From assembly GCA_017476665.1 (NCBI GenBank), contig JAFUZJ010000040.1, forward strand, positions 1 to 64,000: a DNA stretch of 64,000 bases, given 5' to 3'. The notes under the pieces are model-generated. The model saw only the letters and a program-made list of their open reading frames with translations. It ran no database searches and was not told where the DNA came from. Position numbers and translations under genes: made by a program. Below, piece after piece: positions 16,857 through 25,300 of this stretch (its first letter is position 1; each line of letters begins with the position of its first letter). This DNA is from Lachnospiraceae bacterium. GTDB taxonomy: Bacteria; Bacillota; Clostridia; Lachnospirales; Lachnospiraceae.

Positions 16857-18446
16857 CTACAATGTCGCCTCAAACAATACCTTCTCCCCAACCTGTACCC
16901 GCTTTACCCCAGTCTCCTTCTTGCGATTAAAATTGAAGCTCAGCATATATCCTGTGTCCAATCCGAAATACTCCAAATACTCACTGATCTGCTGCTCACC
17001 CGCAGTATTATAGCGCTCACCGCGCCAGATCTTCAATTCAATAACATATTGCTGCCCCAGATAATCTACCACCACATCCGTCCTTGTCTGATCTCTGGTC
17101 TGTGCCTCGATGTAATAATTGCCTGTTCCGTTGATAATAGGCTTTAGATACAGGAGAAACAGCTCTCTGCCATCCTTTTCTTTAAAGCGATCTTGCAGCG
17201 GTCCGAATACCTGCAAATAAGTAGCAATAAACCGCTCTAAAACAAGCCGCATATCCAGCCTGCCATCCTTTACAAACTGGCTTCTTGCCAAGTTGCTTTC
17301 GCTGACGAATACATTGCTCTTTAATTCATCATCGGACAGAAAAAGATTGTATAACAATGTTTCGAATATTCGATTATCAATCTTGACCGTATTGTGGTCC
17401 TTATGGACAAAACCATACATCTGCAACTGCGCAATAGCTGTCTGCTGCGCGTTATATACAAGTTTCTCTCCCTTGATCAGTATGTCTCTCAAAGACTCCC
17501 TCAACTCCGGATAGTTATCCAGTTTCCCGGTAAGTGACTCAAAAAGTGTATTACTCTCTGAAAGGATAAGTTTCAATGCCTCTTCGAACCCCTTCTTCGT
17601 CCAAACCTCGGCCAGGCACTCCATCTGACGGCTGACCTGTGTATCCATCAGCTGGCACAACCTGCTGACCAGAAACGGATAGCCGTTCGTGTACGCACGA
17701 AGCTGCCTTGCCATCTCCGCCGTGTCCATCCCAGTATGATGGTCTGTATCATATTCCTCCAGCATTTTCCGGATCCCATCCTCAGGCAGGCTCATATCAA
17801 TCAGGAAGTCCGCAGCTATGTTCCATGGGCTGTTAACCTTATGCAACTCCTCCGAGCGGATCTTGCTCTTTAAATGCTTCACATCCGTTACACCGGCCAG
17901 AACAACTGACCAAAAAGTAACTTCCTCCGGATGCGTTCGTTGCTCTATATAAGCACCACGCAGCTGTGCAAGAAAATCCAGAAAAACCTGATTATTCGTT
18001 GCGGAATCTACCTCATCAATAAACATCACGATAGGTTTTTCACTCATTGCGCACCATTCCAGCAATACAGAAAACAGTTCGATCAACAGTGCTTTATTTC
18101 CCTTCCGTGCGACAATCTCCTGCAGTTTATCGCAGATTTCCTCCGGGATACCAACAAAACGACGTTTTCTCAGCACCAACGTACTGAACGCCTGAACAAA
18201 CAATTCTTCGGACCCAAAGCTCCCATCGCTGATATTTTGAAAATCAAGGCTCAACACATCATACTCATCTTTTAAATAATCCGCCAGGGCATTCAGTGTT
18301 GTGGTCTTCCCATACTGCCTGGCCCGATTGATCGTAAAATACTCGCCCTTATCTATCAGTTTCTTAATCTCTTTCAGTCTTGCTGTAATATCTACCATGT
18401 AGTGCCGTGACGGAATGCACACTGCAGTTGTGTTAAACTCTCTCAT
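16857..18446 (-). CDS. AAA ATPase fused to PD-(D/E)XK nuclease domain
   Basis: 529 residues from the ATG at 18446, with GGAGG at 7 bases. The N-terminal part has Walker A in FTINRARQYGKTTTLNAL (about 37-54) and Walker B VMFIDEVD (about 138-145). The C-terminal domain has TRTDVVVDYLGQQYVIELKI, a PD-(D/E)XK-like D...ExK site, ending in GYMLSFNFNRKKE. This is the AAA-ATPase_like family abundant in gut anaerobes, of unclear function and possibly linked to mobile elements or defence. Single gene, 56 bases after promoter copy 3. Confidence 0.83.
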   Translation of the reverse strand: MREFNTTAVCIPSRHYMVDITARLKEIKKLIDKGEYFTINRARQYGKTTTLNALADYLKDEYDVLSLDFQNISDGSFGSEELFVQAFSTLVLRKRRFVGIPEEICDKLQEIVARKGNKALLIELFSVLLEWCAMSEKPIVMFIDEVDSATNNQVFLDFLAQLRGAYIEQRTHPEEVTFWSVVLAGVTDVKHLKSKIRSEELHKVNSPWNIAADFLIDMSLPEDGIRKMLEEYDTDHHTGMDTAEMARQLRAYTNGYPFLVSRLCQLMDTQVSRQMECLAEVWTKKGFEEALKLILSESNTLFESLTGKLDNYPELRESLRDILIKGEKLVYNAQQTAIAQLQMYGFVHKDHNTVKIDNRIFETLLYNLFLSDDELKSNVFVSESNLARSQFVKDGRLDMRLVLERFIATYLQVFGPLQDRFKEKDGRELFLLYLKPIINGTGNYYIEAQTRDQTRTDVVVDYLGQQYVIELKIWRGERYNTAGEQQISEYLEYFGLDTGYMLSFNFNRKKETGVKRVQVGEKVLFEATL

Positions 18447-18500
18447 GCTCAGTCCTCCGTATGACTCATGCATAACCCCTTGATATACAAAAGCCGCATC

Positions 18501-18537
18501 TTATGGTAAGAATACCATAAAACACGGCTCTACGCAA
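18501..18537 (-). promoter_or_regulatory. Promoter with palindrome over -10 (copy 3)
   Basis: On the minus strand there is a -35 TTGCGT (18532-18537), a 17-base spacer and a -10 TATTCT (18509-18514). The -10 is centred in the perfect palindrome TTATGGTA/TACCATAA around AGAA (18501-18520). Downstream it shares GCGGCTTTTG with copy 1. It drives the AAA-nuclease gene. Confidence 0.75.
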
Positions 18538-18551
18538 ACTAAATCACACGC

Positions 18552-18935
18552 TCATTTATCTCTATTATTTTTTTTCATCATTTCTGCAATGTTAAACGGA
18601 GGAAGCACAACCGGTTCCACTCCAGGCTGAGCTGTTAATATTGAAACCTCACTTCTAATGTACGGCATAACTATCGCAACGGCATTCTGCTGAATAATAG
18701 CATCATCTGCTCCGCCTTCATACGAGAAAAATCCTGAAGCCTGAATCTCAAAACTATATTCCTCTTTCTTGTCTCCCAATATTGTGACAGTGACTTTTTT
18801 ATTATCCGGATCTGCCTGATTTACCCCTATGCGAACCGAAAAAGATACTTCAAGATTATTCTCACTATGCATACCAAGACGTTTAAACGTAATACTATCA
18901 AATACCAAGGCATTTAACCTTAATGCACACTCCAT
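18552..18935 (-). CDS. SecB-like chaperone protein, cassette 2
   Basis: 127 residues. The block QNAVAIVMPYIRSEVSILTA (about 84-103) and the tail VVLPPFNIAEMMKK match the SecB C-terminal helix and proline-containing end. The strand pattern before it (LEVSFSVRIGV, KKVTVTILGD, YSFEIQASGFF) fits the SecB beta-sheet better than the cassette 1 copy does. Third gene of the cassette 19957 to 18552, with a GGAGG site 8 bases before the ATG and a 12-base gap after the second gene. Role as above: chaperone function by family, defence or toxin control by inference. Confidence 0.78.
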   Translation of the reverse strand: MECALRLNALVFDSITFKRLGMHSENNLEVSFSVRIGVNQADPDNKKVTVTILGDKKEEYSFEIQASGFFSYEGGADDAIIQQNAVAIVMPYIRSEVSILTAQPGVEPVVLPPFNIAEMMKKNNRDK

Positions 18936-18947
18936 TTTACCGCCCTC

Positions 18948-19532
18948 CTACGCAATCATTTTATCGCTATCAGAAACATTGTACAAACATTTTTTCCCAG
19001 TTTCTTTTGCTGACAGCTTTCCGCACTCAAAAGATCCTACAGTATCCACCCCAAAACTATTAAAAATACCGTTCGATTGAATTGTATACGATTTAGCTTC
19101 AAAGAGCTGCTCTAAAACAACATCTATCAACTCTTTCCTCAAATGCGCAATATAATCCGTTATTGTTTTATTCGAAAATTCAAAATAAGCTCCTTTTTTC
19201 GGCAAGAAGTCCGCGGAGATCTCATTTGCATTTACCAGACACGTGTCTATCTTTTCCGTTTCTCCGTTATAATCCGCAATTATAACTACGCCCTTTTCTG
19301 CCTTTCTAAAAACAGATTCCATTGTTATTTCATTTCTCAGCATAAAGAGCAATAAATTATTGTTTATCTCCGCAATAACCGTTTTCCCGCTTTCTTCATC
19401 AATGTTTAGGCACAAAAACCTTTTTTTCTCAAAGTTTGTACAAACAAATAATATCGGAATATCAAAAGACACCAATATTTTTTCCAAATATAACTGTCCT
19501 GTTTCCTTAATATTTATCCATTCTGCTCCCAT
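18948..19532 (-). CDS. Unknown protein, second gene of SecB-like cassette 2
   Basis: 194 residues. The start is behind GAGGTG at 8 bases and overlaps the end of the first gene by about 19 bases. The N-terminal LYLEKILVSFDIPILFVC corresponds to LYLDHVIYEFDSEPIVFTC of the cassette 1 protein. The C-terminal half has diverged. The C-terminal segment includes GIFNSFGVDTVGSFECGKLS. No known domain, signal or membrane segment recognised. Confidence 0.65.
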   Translation of the reverse strand: MGAEWINIKETGQLYLEKILVSFDIPILFVCTNFEKKRFLCLNIDEESGKTVIAEINNNLLLFMLRNEITMESVFRKAEKGVVIIADYNGETEKIDTCLVNANEISADFLPKKGAYFEFSNKTITDYIAHLRKELIDVVLEQLFEAKSYTIQSNGIFNSFGVDTVGSFECGKLSAKETGKKCLYNVSDSDKMIA

Positions 19533-19957
19533 TTTTCAATCACCTCAAATTCTCCCGAAGGATCAACATTTTCATATAAAAACAAATGAACATGTGATGT
19601 CTCATCATTAACATCTATTGGTCCAAACTCCTTTTTTATCATGCCCTTTGCTATTGCATAATTTTTCCTGGGAAAGTTAGCAATCAGGCGGAGCTGATCA
19701 ATATCCATAAAGCATGAACAACTATAACTGCCTATATCATGATCGTCAGCCGGAACCATAGAATTTGCCAAATGTCTCTCGATGTTTGAACAGAAATCAC
19801 TTTTATCCACAAAAGACTTCTGTTTCGTGTAGCGAATCCCCCTGTAAACAGCCATATCCTCATATTCCCATCTTAAAGTTTGGGGAAACATAACCTTTTC
19901 ATTCCGTAATGCATCTCTTAAGACTTTCGGAAATTTATTATAGCATTCCGTTTCCAT
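19514..19957 (-). CDS. Unknown protein, first gene of SecB-like cassette 2
   Basis: 147 residues from the ATG at 19957, 9 bases after GGAAG. ATGs at 19963 and 19966 are also in frame but too close to the site. Shared plan with the protein at 2339-2755: KFP near the start, YRGIRYTK in the middle and HVHLFLYENVDPSGEFEV at the end. A short, mixed-charge soluble protein. No domain recognised. It is the promoter-proximal gene, as an antitoxin often is, but no DNA-binding motif is seen. Confidence 0.6.
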   Translation of the reverse strand: METECYNKFPKVLRDALRNEKVMFPQTLRWEYEDMAVYRGIRYTKQKSFVDKSDFCSNIERHLANSMVPADDHDIGSYSCSCFMDIDQLRLIANFPRKNYAIAKGMIKKEFGPIDVNDETSHVHLFLYENVDPSGEFEVIEKWEQNG

Positions 19958-20086
19958 ATTCATCATCTTCCATTCTGAACTCTACTCTATTCCGAATGTG
20001 CTACAGATACATATTGTCACGCTATATCATATGTCAAAAGATCAATAACATGCATACTGTTTCTCTCGTAACGCATCCACGATATT

Positions 20087-20115
20087 ATAATATCATTTTA
20101 TGGTTGCGCCGTCAA
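20087..20115 (-). promoter_or_regulatory. Promoter of SecB-like cassette 2
   Basis: On the minus strand there is a -35 TTGACG (20110-20115), a 17-base spacer and a -10 TATTAT (20087-20092). The leader is about 120 bases. As in cassette 1, this makes the three genes a self-contained unit. Confidence 0.65.
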
Positions 20116-20164
20116 GTTGTTTCGAACATATGTTTTATATTTTCTATCGCTATAGTCTTTCTGT

Positions 20165-20602
20165 TTATAAATACTCCTCTCTCAACCGCTCGATCAGCTC
20201 AAACGGAAAACACTCCGCACACCCGTCCGGTATGCTCTCCAACCTGGCAATGAACTCGCGCACCAACTCCTTCGCCTCCATGCTACGCCCGCCATTCGGC
20301 GGCATATGTCTCACATACCAGATCTGATCATAAACCTCTATCTGAGCGACCAACGCTTCTACATCCGCACTGAAATTCATCTCATTCTCCTCATTTGCCT
20401 CACCGTAACGGGCGATGATAAAATCCAGTCTGCGGAGGATTGCGGCTTTACTCAAATCCAAAGGCACATACACGCAAACTGCATCGGAATCCTGCAAGGG
20501 AGAATTATCCGGCGGATATTCCCGCATGGATTCATCGATCAGCCATGGTTCGTTGATGGTCTTTGCAGCCTCAGCCGTCCAGAGATTCCGTAGCTTTTTC
20601 AT
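20165..20602 (-). CDS. Hypothetical 145-residue protein
   Basis: Starts MKKLRNLWTAEAAKTINEPW. The ATG overlaps the stop of the AAA gene (AATGA), so it is translationally coupled to it. Acidic and soluble, with blocks INEPWLIDESMREYPPDNSP and CVYVPLDLSKAAILRRLDFI. A decayed copy of the same gene lies at 21982-22190. Function unknown. The pairing with an AAA_14/DUF4143 ATPase may be incidental, since the decayed copy sits on the other side of that ATPase. Confidence 0.65.
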   Translation of the reverse strand: MKKLRNLWTAEAAKTINEPWLIDESMREYPPDNSPLQDSDAVCVYVPLDLSKAAILRRLDFIIARYGEANEENEMNFSADVEALVAQIEVYDQIWYVRHMPPNGGRSMEAKELVREFIARLESIPDGCAECFPFELIERLREEYL

Positions 20603-21864
20603 TTTCTCAGCAGCCACTTCCACATCGGAACAACCTTGACATGAATACCGTTATAGTCAATGTCTGCTTCCTCACTATTGGTAATCAACAGGCATTCAGT
20701 ATCCGGAATAAAACTATGAAGCTTATCAAAAGCATTCAGTTCCCTTTCTCTTGTAGCAATATCATCAAGGATACGTAAGCTGACTTGTATTGCCAGGTTT
20801 TCCTCCGGCACATAGAAGTCAATCTCTATATTGCTTTCAAAGTAAAAAACCTTTTCCGCTCCGTATCTTCTTATAAGTTCTATTGCAACCAAGTTTTCCA
20901 ATTGCGCTGTATCAGAATCCATCACAAGAAGTCCCAAAAGCCCTGTGTCCATAAAATAATACTTTGGTGACGTTTCTTTATCTACCAGCTTTGCTGCATA
21001 ATTCTGAACAGAGAACAAAAGATATGCTTCCATCATATATCCGACATAGTTTATGACCGTTTGCTTCCCGATCCCTGTCCCGGCACTTTTAAGAATGCCC
21101 GCAAGTCTGCTGAATGAGATTGGCTTCATTACAGACTCAGCAAGCTTTTTCAGTATCAATCTAACTGCAAAGTCGTTGGTAATACTATTTCTTGTCAGGA
21201 TATCACCGATATAAATAGTCTGATAAATGCTATTCAAATAATTTCTTTTGTTCCGTATATCTACAAGTTCCGGAAACGCGCCGTACCTGACATATTGTTC
21301 ATATATTCTGTTTATCTCCGCTTTTTCAGATGTACTGAGAACCTGAAGATAATCTTTCTCATTGCCAAGCGCATGCAGATACTCAGTAAAAGCGTACGGA
21401 AATATTTGGACGATCATAAATCTTCCGCCAAGCGTGGATGCGATCTCATGACTCAACATCTTACTGTTGCTTCCTGTGATGTTGACTTTATATTTCATGT
21501 CTGCGAGTCGACGAACAAACTTCGCCCAGCCTTCTACATTCTGAACCTCGTCCAAAAAAACATATGGCTTATTACCCCCGGCCATCTCAAGACCAATTTC
21601 CAGAATGACATTAAGATCCTCCGCCGTCACTTCCAAAAGACGCTCATCTTCAAAATTGACATAAAGAATCTCACACAACGGAATGCCCGCCTCCTCTAGG
21701 TTCTTTACCTGCTGATACATCATATAGGATTTTCCCGTTCGTCTGATTCCAATGAAGCAGTAATTGATATTTTCTTCCAGGTCGAAATCACGTCTGATTA
21801 CCGGATTATTCAAATAAATCTCTTTTTGATCTATGATCACCTGTTTCATATAATCTCTGTTCAT
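20599..21864 (-). CDS. AAA_14/DUF4143 family ATPase
   Basis: 421 residues from the ATG at 21864, with GGAGG 4 bases before. Walker A is in CFIGIRRTGKSYMMYQQV, Walker B in PYVFLDEVQN, and NITGSNSKML follows. The C-terminal half has the DUF4143 pattern, SFSRLAGILKSAGTGIGKQT then YYFMDTGLLGLL and VFYFESNIEIDFYV. This large family of ATPases is common in gut anaerobes, has no agreed function and is often mobile. It is flanked by a live and a dead copy of a small gene, which suggests rearrangement here. Confidence 0.82.
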   Translation of the reverse strand: MNRDYMKQVIIDQKEIYLNNPVIRRDFDLEENINYCFIGIRRTGKSYMMYQQVKNLEEAGIPLCEILYVNFEDERLLEVTAEDLNVILEIGLEMAGGNKPYVFLDEVQNVEGWAKFVRRLADMKYKVNITGSNSKMLSHEIASTLGGRFMIVQIFPYAFTEYLHALGNEKDYLQVLSTSEKAEINRIYEQYVRYGAFPELVDIRNKRNYLNSIYQTIYIGDILTRNSITNDFAVRLILKKLAESVMKPISFSRLAGILKSAGTGIGKQTVINYVGYMMEAYLLFSVQNYAAKLVDKETSPKYYFMDTGLLGLLVMDSDTAQLENLVAIELIRRYGAEKVFYFESNIEIDFYVPEENLAIQVSLRILDDIATRERELNAFDKLHSFIPDTECLLITNSEEADIDYNGIHVKVVPMWKWLLRK

Positions 21865-21981
21865 AGCGCCTCCGTTCTGCACACAAGACAATTTTACATC
21901 TCATTTGTTCTATTGGCAATACATTTAATAAATATTTTTGTCTCGCAACCAGAACATTAGTATGCCCTCAGTTTAACTATT

Positions 21982-22190
21982 CTATACTGTATACTCCTCT
22001 CTCAACTGTAAGCGCATAGTTGGTTCTTTACTCATATCCAATGGCACATACACGCGGACTACATCCAGATCCTGCAAAGGGGAATTATCCGGCGGATATT
22101 CCCGCATGGATCATCGATCAGCCATGGTTCGTTGATGTATAGAGGTGCTTCATCATTTGGGATTGAGTATGGATCTATATTGTGGTGTTG
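21982..22190 (-). pseudogene. Decayed, internally deleted copy of the 145-residue gene
   Basis: Minus-strand frames read ...INEPWLIDD, then after a frameshift MREYPPDNSPLQDLDVVRVY and VPLDMSKE, then jump to LREEYTV and a stop at 21982. The intact gene at 20165-20602 reads INEPWLIDES, MREYPPDNSPLQDSDAVCVY, VPLDLSK and ends LREEYL. About 70 internal codons are missing. The rest of the gap between 21865 and 22228 holds nothing else I can recognise. Confidence 0.8.
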
Positions 22191-22228
22191 ACGCACTTGC
22201 TTCTGCCCTCCAAAATAATTTTCTGTCC

Positions 22229-23332
22229 TTACTCAATAAATGTCTTCTCCGCAACCGCTACCCTGTACTCCGAATTCTTCTCCAAAAAAATTGACAACAG
22301 GCGCTCTGCCAGAAACCCTACATACCGATTCTGATAAACATCCTCCCGCTGCCCGATCTTACTTTCACAATACTCCAATATCGGGAAGATAAACTCGCAA
22401 TACCGGTGGAATATTTCTCTCTTCATGATAAACATATTATAAGCAAAATAATATATGCCATCCTGCACCTGCTCCACTGCCTGTGCATATTCCGGTGTCA
22501 GCTCATGAATTGCCTGCATAAAAATATGCCAATCCTCTGCATGATGATCCTTTGCATATTGCTGCTTTACACTGTCAAAATTAATAATGGGCTCTGTAAC
22601 AACCACATCTATTCCACCGTCAATTATCTTCTCTATTTGTCGGTCGTTCAGTTGGAAGCGCCTGCGATAATGGGAAAATCCAATATAATCAGCATAATCA
22701 TTCTTCCAAGCCCAATAGATTCCCGTTAATTCACAATATTGTCTATTCTTATGAGATATATTACCCTCTCCGACAGAATCCCTCACCGGATACATTATTT
22801 TGTCGGTAAGCGCTGCGCCCACCTGTATTGGAATTTCATACTCTTCCTCTGGAATTTCACGCGAGAGTGCTCTGTCATATATACTATGCACCACATATAA
22901 ATGCAGCCTGTCTGTAAAATCATCCAACAGATAGGAAGCCTTTCCAGTCAATAATCCATTAGCACAACTCCAATTGCCCCGGATAAAAGTCCATTCATCC
23001 CCATCGAACGAAATAGGTATTAACTTCTCAAATCCGGCATTCCGTAAATCTTTCTCCGCCTCCGGTATATATTTTCCATTCATGGCAAGCAAAATAAGGG
23101 ATGATTTATACTGTTCTGCCGAAGTAATGTCATACACATACAAACCGTCCACCGTCTCTGCATTATCGGACATGCTTCTCACAATAAAGCACTCCAAATG
23201 CAGATTGTATGGAGCTTCTGTTAAGCACTTCCTAAGTGCTCTTCCCATAGTGCCAGCGCCATAGATAGCAATGCTGTCTGCATTAAAGATTGTCTGGATT
23301 GTTTTGTTCCAGTACTTAAGCTTACGCTCCAT
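22229..23332 (-). CDS. DUF4422 glycosyltransferase with N-terminal GAG module
   Basis: 367 residues. Residues about 19-109 are a Rossmann-like module starting SIAIYGAGTMGRALRKCL. The DUF4422 part has IQVGAALTDKIM, ELTGIYWAWKN, GFSHYRRRFQLNDR and the C-terminal RYVGFLAERLLSIFL. It is a homologue of the protein at 14596-15705 with the same domain order. Last gene of the long AT-rich cluster. A GGGGG site precedes the ATG at 6 bases. Confidence 0.83.
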   Translation of the reverse strand: MERKLKYWNKTIQTIFNADSIAIYGAGTMGRALRKCLTEAPYNLHLECFIVRSMSDNAETVDGLYVYDITSAEQYKSSLILLAMNGKYIPEAEKDLRNAGFEKLIPISFDGDEWTFIRGNWSCANGLLTGKASYLLDDFTDRLHLYVVHSIYDRALSREIPEEEYEIPIQVGAALTDKIMYPVRDSVGEGNISHKNRQYCELTGIYWAWKNDYADYIGFSHYRRRFQLNDRQIEKIIDGGIDVVVTEPIINFDSVKQQYAKDHHAEDWHIFMQAIHELTPEYAQAVEQVQDGIYYFAYNMFIMKREIFHRYCEFIFPILEYCESKIGQREDVYQNRYVGFLAERLLSIFLEKNSEYRVAVAEKTFIE

Positions 23333-23408
23333 ACCATGCCCCCTTTACATTTGTGCGATTAATTTCAAACATCTTTCCCTTTCCACTCAACAATAATTTC
23401 TGAAAAAA

Positions 23409-24479
23409 TCACTGAGTTACTGCATATAATACAGTTTCTGTTGCATCGTTCGCATAATGTCTTATGTACAACTTATATTCTGGAATTAACTTTTTTATAT
23501 AAAGCGGAATTTCAACCAAATCCTCAGGTTTATGATAGATGCAAATTGCTAATTTGGGGCGATCCCTACATATTACTCCTTTTGCACCCTTTAATGACTC
23601 TAACTCAGCACCCTCTACATCCATTTTTATCATAGTAACACGCTCACTAAAGGGAACTATATCATCCAACGCAACAGTATCAACTGAAATTTCACCACTG
23701 CCCTTTGTCAAAAAAGAACCTGATGGTCCATTTGCAGAAAATAACAGTTTTGTTTTTTTACTCCAAGAACCACATGGAATAAGTTCTGCTTCGTCAAAAG
23801 AATTCATATTCTTTTTCTCAATACAAGCTGCATAATTAATAGGATCCGGTTCTAGTGCATATACTTTTTTCAATTTACCTTTGCAGATGTCTCGATATTT
23901 GAGCGCTGTTGATAAATCATAACTCCCTGCGTCAATCATAACTTCTTCATCTGCCAATTCAACTATATTTTTCTCAAAGTACTGTTCTGTTGATTCTCTA
24001 TAACAGTTAGGGCACATAAAAATATTCTTTTCCTGCATCCCCCTTTCTTTTAATTCATACAAAATCTGATCCTGCCCCAGTAAAGGCATGATAATGATTG
24101 CAGCCTCCTGCATAGATATTAGATTTTCCGGTGAAAAACAAGGTTTTCCTATATATTCTTTTGCTTGCTTTTCAACATCTTTGTCACTGAATCCAATCAG
24201 ATTTTCATCAAATACTATCCGAATCAAATTTAAGAACTTTGTCGTATTTTCTCCCACTCCATAGATTATTATCCCATTAGTTTGTGGTATTGAAGAGAAA
24301 AATTTTTTCATACGATTATATTGTGACTCACCCAACTCTGGACTGCTAATTTTTAGAATGTTCCCAATGTATATGTCATCTTCTGTAAGGAAATAACCTA
24401 TGCGGTTTAAATATATCTGCCGAGATATTTCATCTTCAAGCAATGAGTATACTTGCTTTAGTTCTTCTATATGTTCCAT
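23409..24479 (-). CDS. FkbM-family methyltransferase with GAG module
   Basis: 356 residues. Residues about 68-160 form a GAG-type module (GIIIYGVGENTTKFLNLI). The C-terminal FkbM core has VMIDAGSYDLSTALKYR, VYALEPDPINYAAC, MIKMDVEGAELESLKGAKGV and KLAICIYHKPEDL. FkbM enzymes O-methylate sugars or polyketides with SAM. In this cluster a sugar hydroxyl is the likely acceptor. Confidence 0.83.
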   Translation of the reverse strand: MEHIEELKQVYSLLEDEISRQIYLNRIGYFLTEDDIYIGNILKISSPELGESQYNRMKKFFSSIPQTNGIIIYGVGENTTKFLNLIRIVFDENLIGFSDKDVEKQAKEYIGKPCFSPENLISMQEAAIIIMPLLGQDQILYELKERGMQEKNIFMCPNCYRESTEQYFEKNIVELADEEVMIDAGSYDLSTALKYRDICKGKLKKVYALEPDPINYAACIEKKNMNSFDEAELIPCGSWSKKTKLLFSANGPSGSFLTKGSGEISVDTVALDDIVPFSERVTMIKMDVEGAELESLKGAKGVICRDRPKLAICIYHKPEDLVEIPLYIKKLIPEYKLYIRHYANDATETVLYAVTQ

Positions 24480-24523
24480 ATTAGCGTCACCTCACCCTTA
24501 ATTTGCTTTAATGCTATAAAATT

Positions 24524-25300
24524 TCAAATAGAATTAATATTAACTTGACATCCTTGTTTCCTAATCAATATAGCGATATTCTCTAGCTCCATCCCCGATA
24601 CCGCTTCTATAGGAATACTCTCTTTATTCAAACTCTGATATTTTATTTCACCCAACATATGTGTTGCAAATATTTCTATCGGAATATCCTTATGCTGACT
24701 CAAAAATGACATGATTGCTTCCGCATTTTCGGTTTGAAAAGTAAACTCTTTATTTATGGGAAGGCGAAACAAAATGTTTTTTTCATTGCCGCAAAGCTGA
24801 TTTATATTCTCATAATATATATTTATATCTCCTCCTAGTATTTCTTTACATTTATCCGGCAATAATATTTTCACATCCACAATATACAAATCAATCATAT
24901 TGATAAATGGATACCAAATTTCTTTAGGGACTTGTAAAGCCGTTTCCACAGCAATAGAAATGCCTTCTTTCCTAAGTTTATACAAAACATCTTTTAATTT
25001 TTCTAAATGTAAGAGTGGCTCACCTCCAGAAAATGTTATTCCTCCGTCCTTTCCATAAAATACTCGATCTTTCATAAGTTCATCAAGCAACTCATCCTCA
25101 TTATACAATCTGCCATAAATTCCCGTGTGTCCATCTTTTTCATATGTTTGCCGTTCAAATGAAATATTTTCAGGATTTGCACACCATGGGCATCGCAAAT
25201 TGCATCCTTTTAAAAAGACCGTCGTCCGAATCCCCGGGCCATCATGAAAACACATTCGTTGTATGTTTGTTACCAGTATTTTACTATCTGATTTACTCAT
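24524..25300 (-). CDS. Radical SAM glycyl-radical-enzyme activase
   Basis: 258 residues. The cluster motif GCNLRCPWC gives Cys33, Cys37 and Cys40 (CX3CX2C). FHDGPGIRTTVFLKG and ITFSGGEPLLH are typical of PflA-type activases, which take H from a glycine of the partner enzyme. The length fits a single [4Fe-4S] cluster, without the ferredoxin insert of some dehydratase activases. It overlaps the partner gene by 4 bases (25297-25300). The reading frame is intact although its partner is broken. Confidence 0.87.
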   Translation of the reverse strand: MSKSDSKILVTNIQRMCFHDGPGIRTTVFLKGCNLRCPWCANPENISFERQTYEKDGHTGIYGRLYNEDELLDELMKDRVFYGKDGGITFSGGEPLLHLEKLKDVLYKLRKEGISIAVETALQVPKEIWYPFINMIDLYIVDVKILLPDKCKEILGGDINIYYENINQLCGNEKNILFRLPINKEFTFQTENAEAIMSFLSQHKDIPIEIFATHMLGEIKYQSLNKESIPIEAVSGMELENIAILIRKQGCQVNINSI

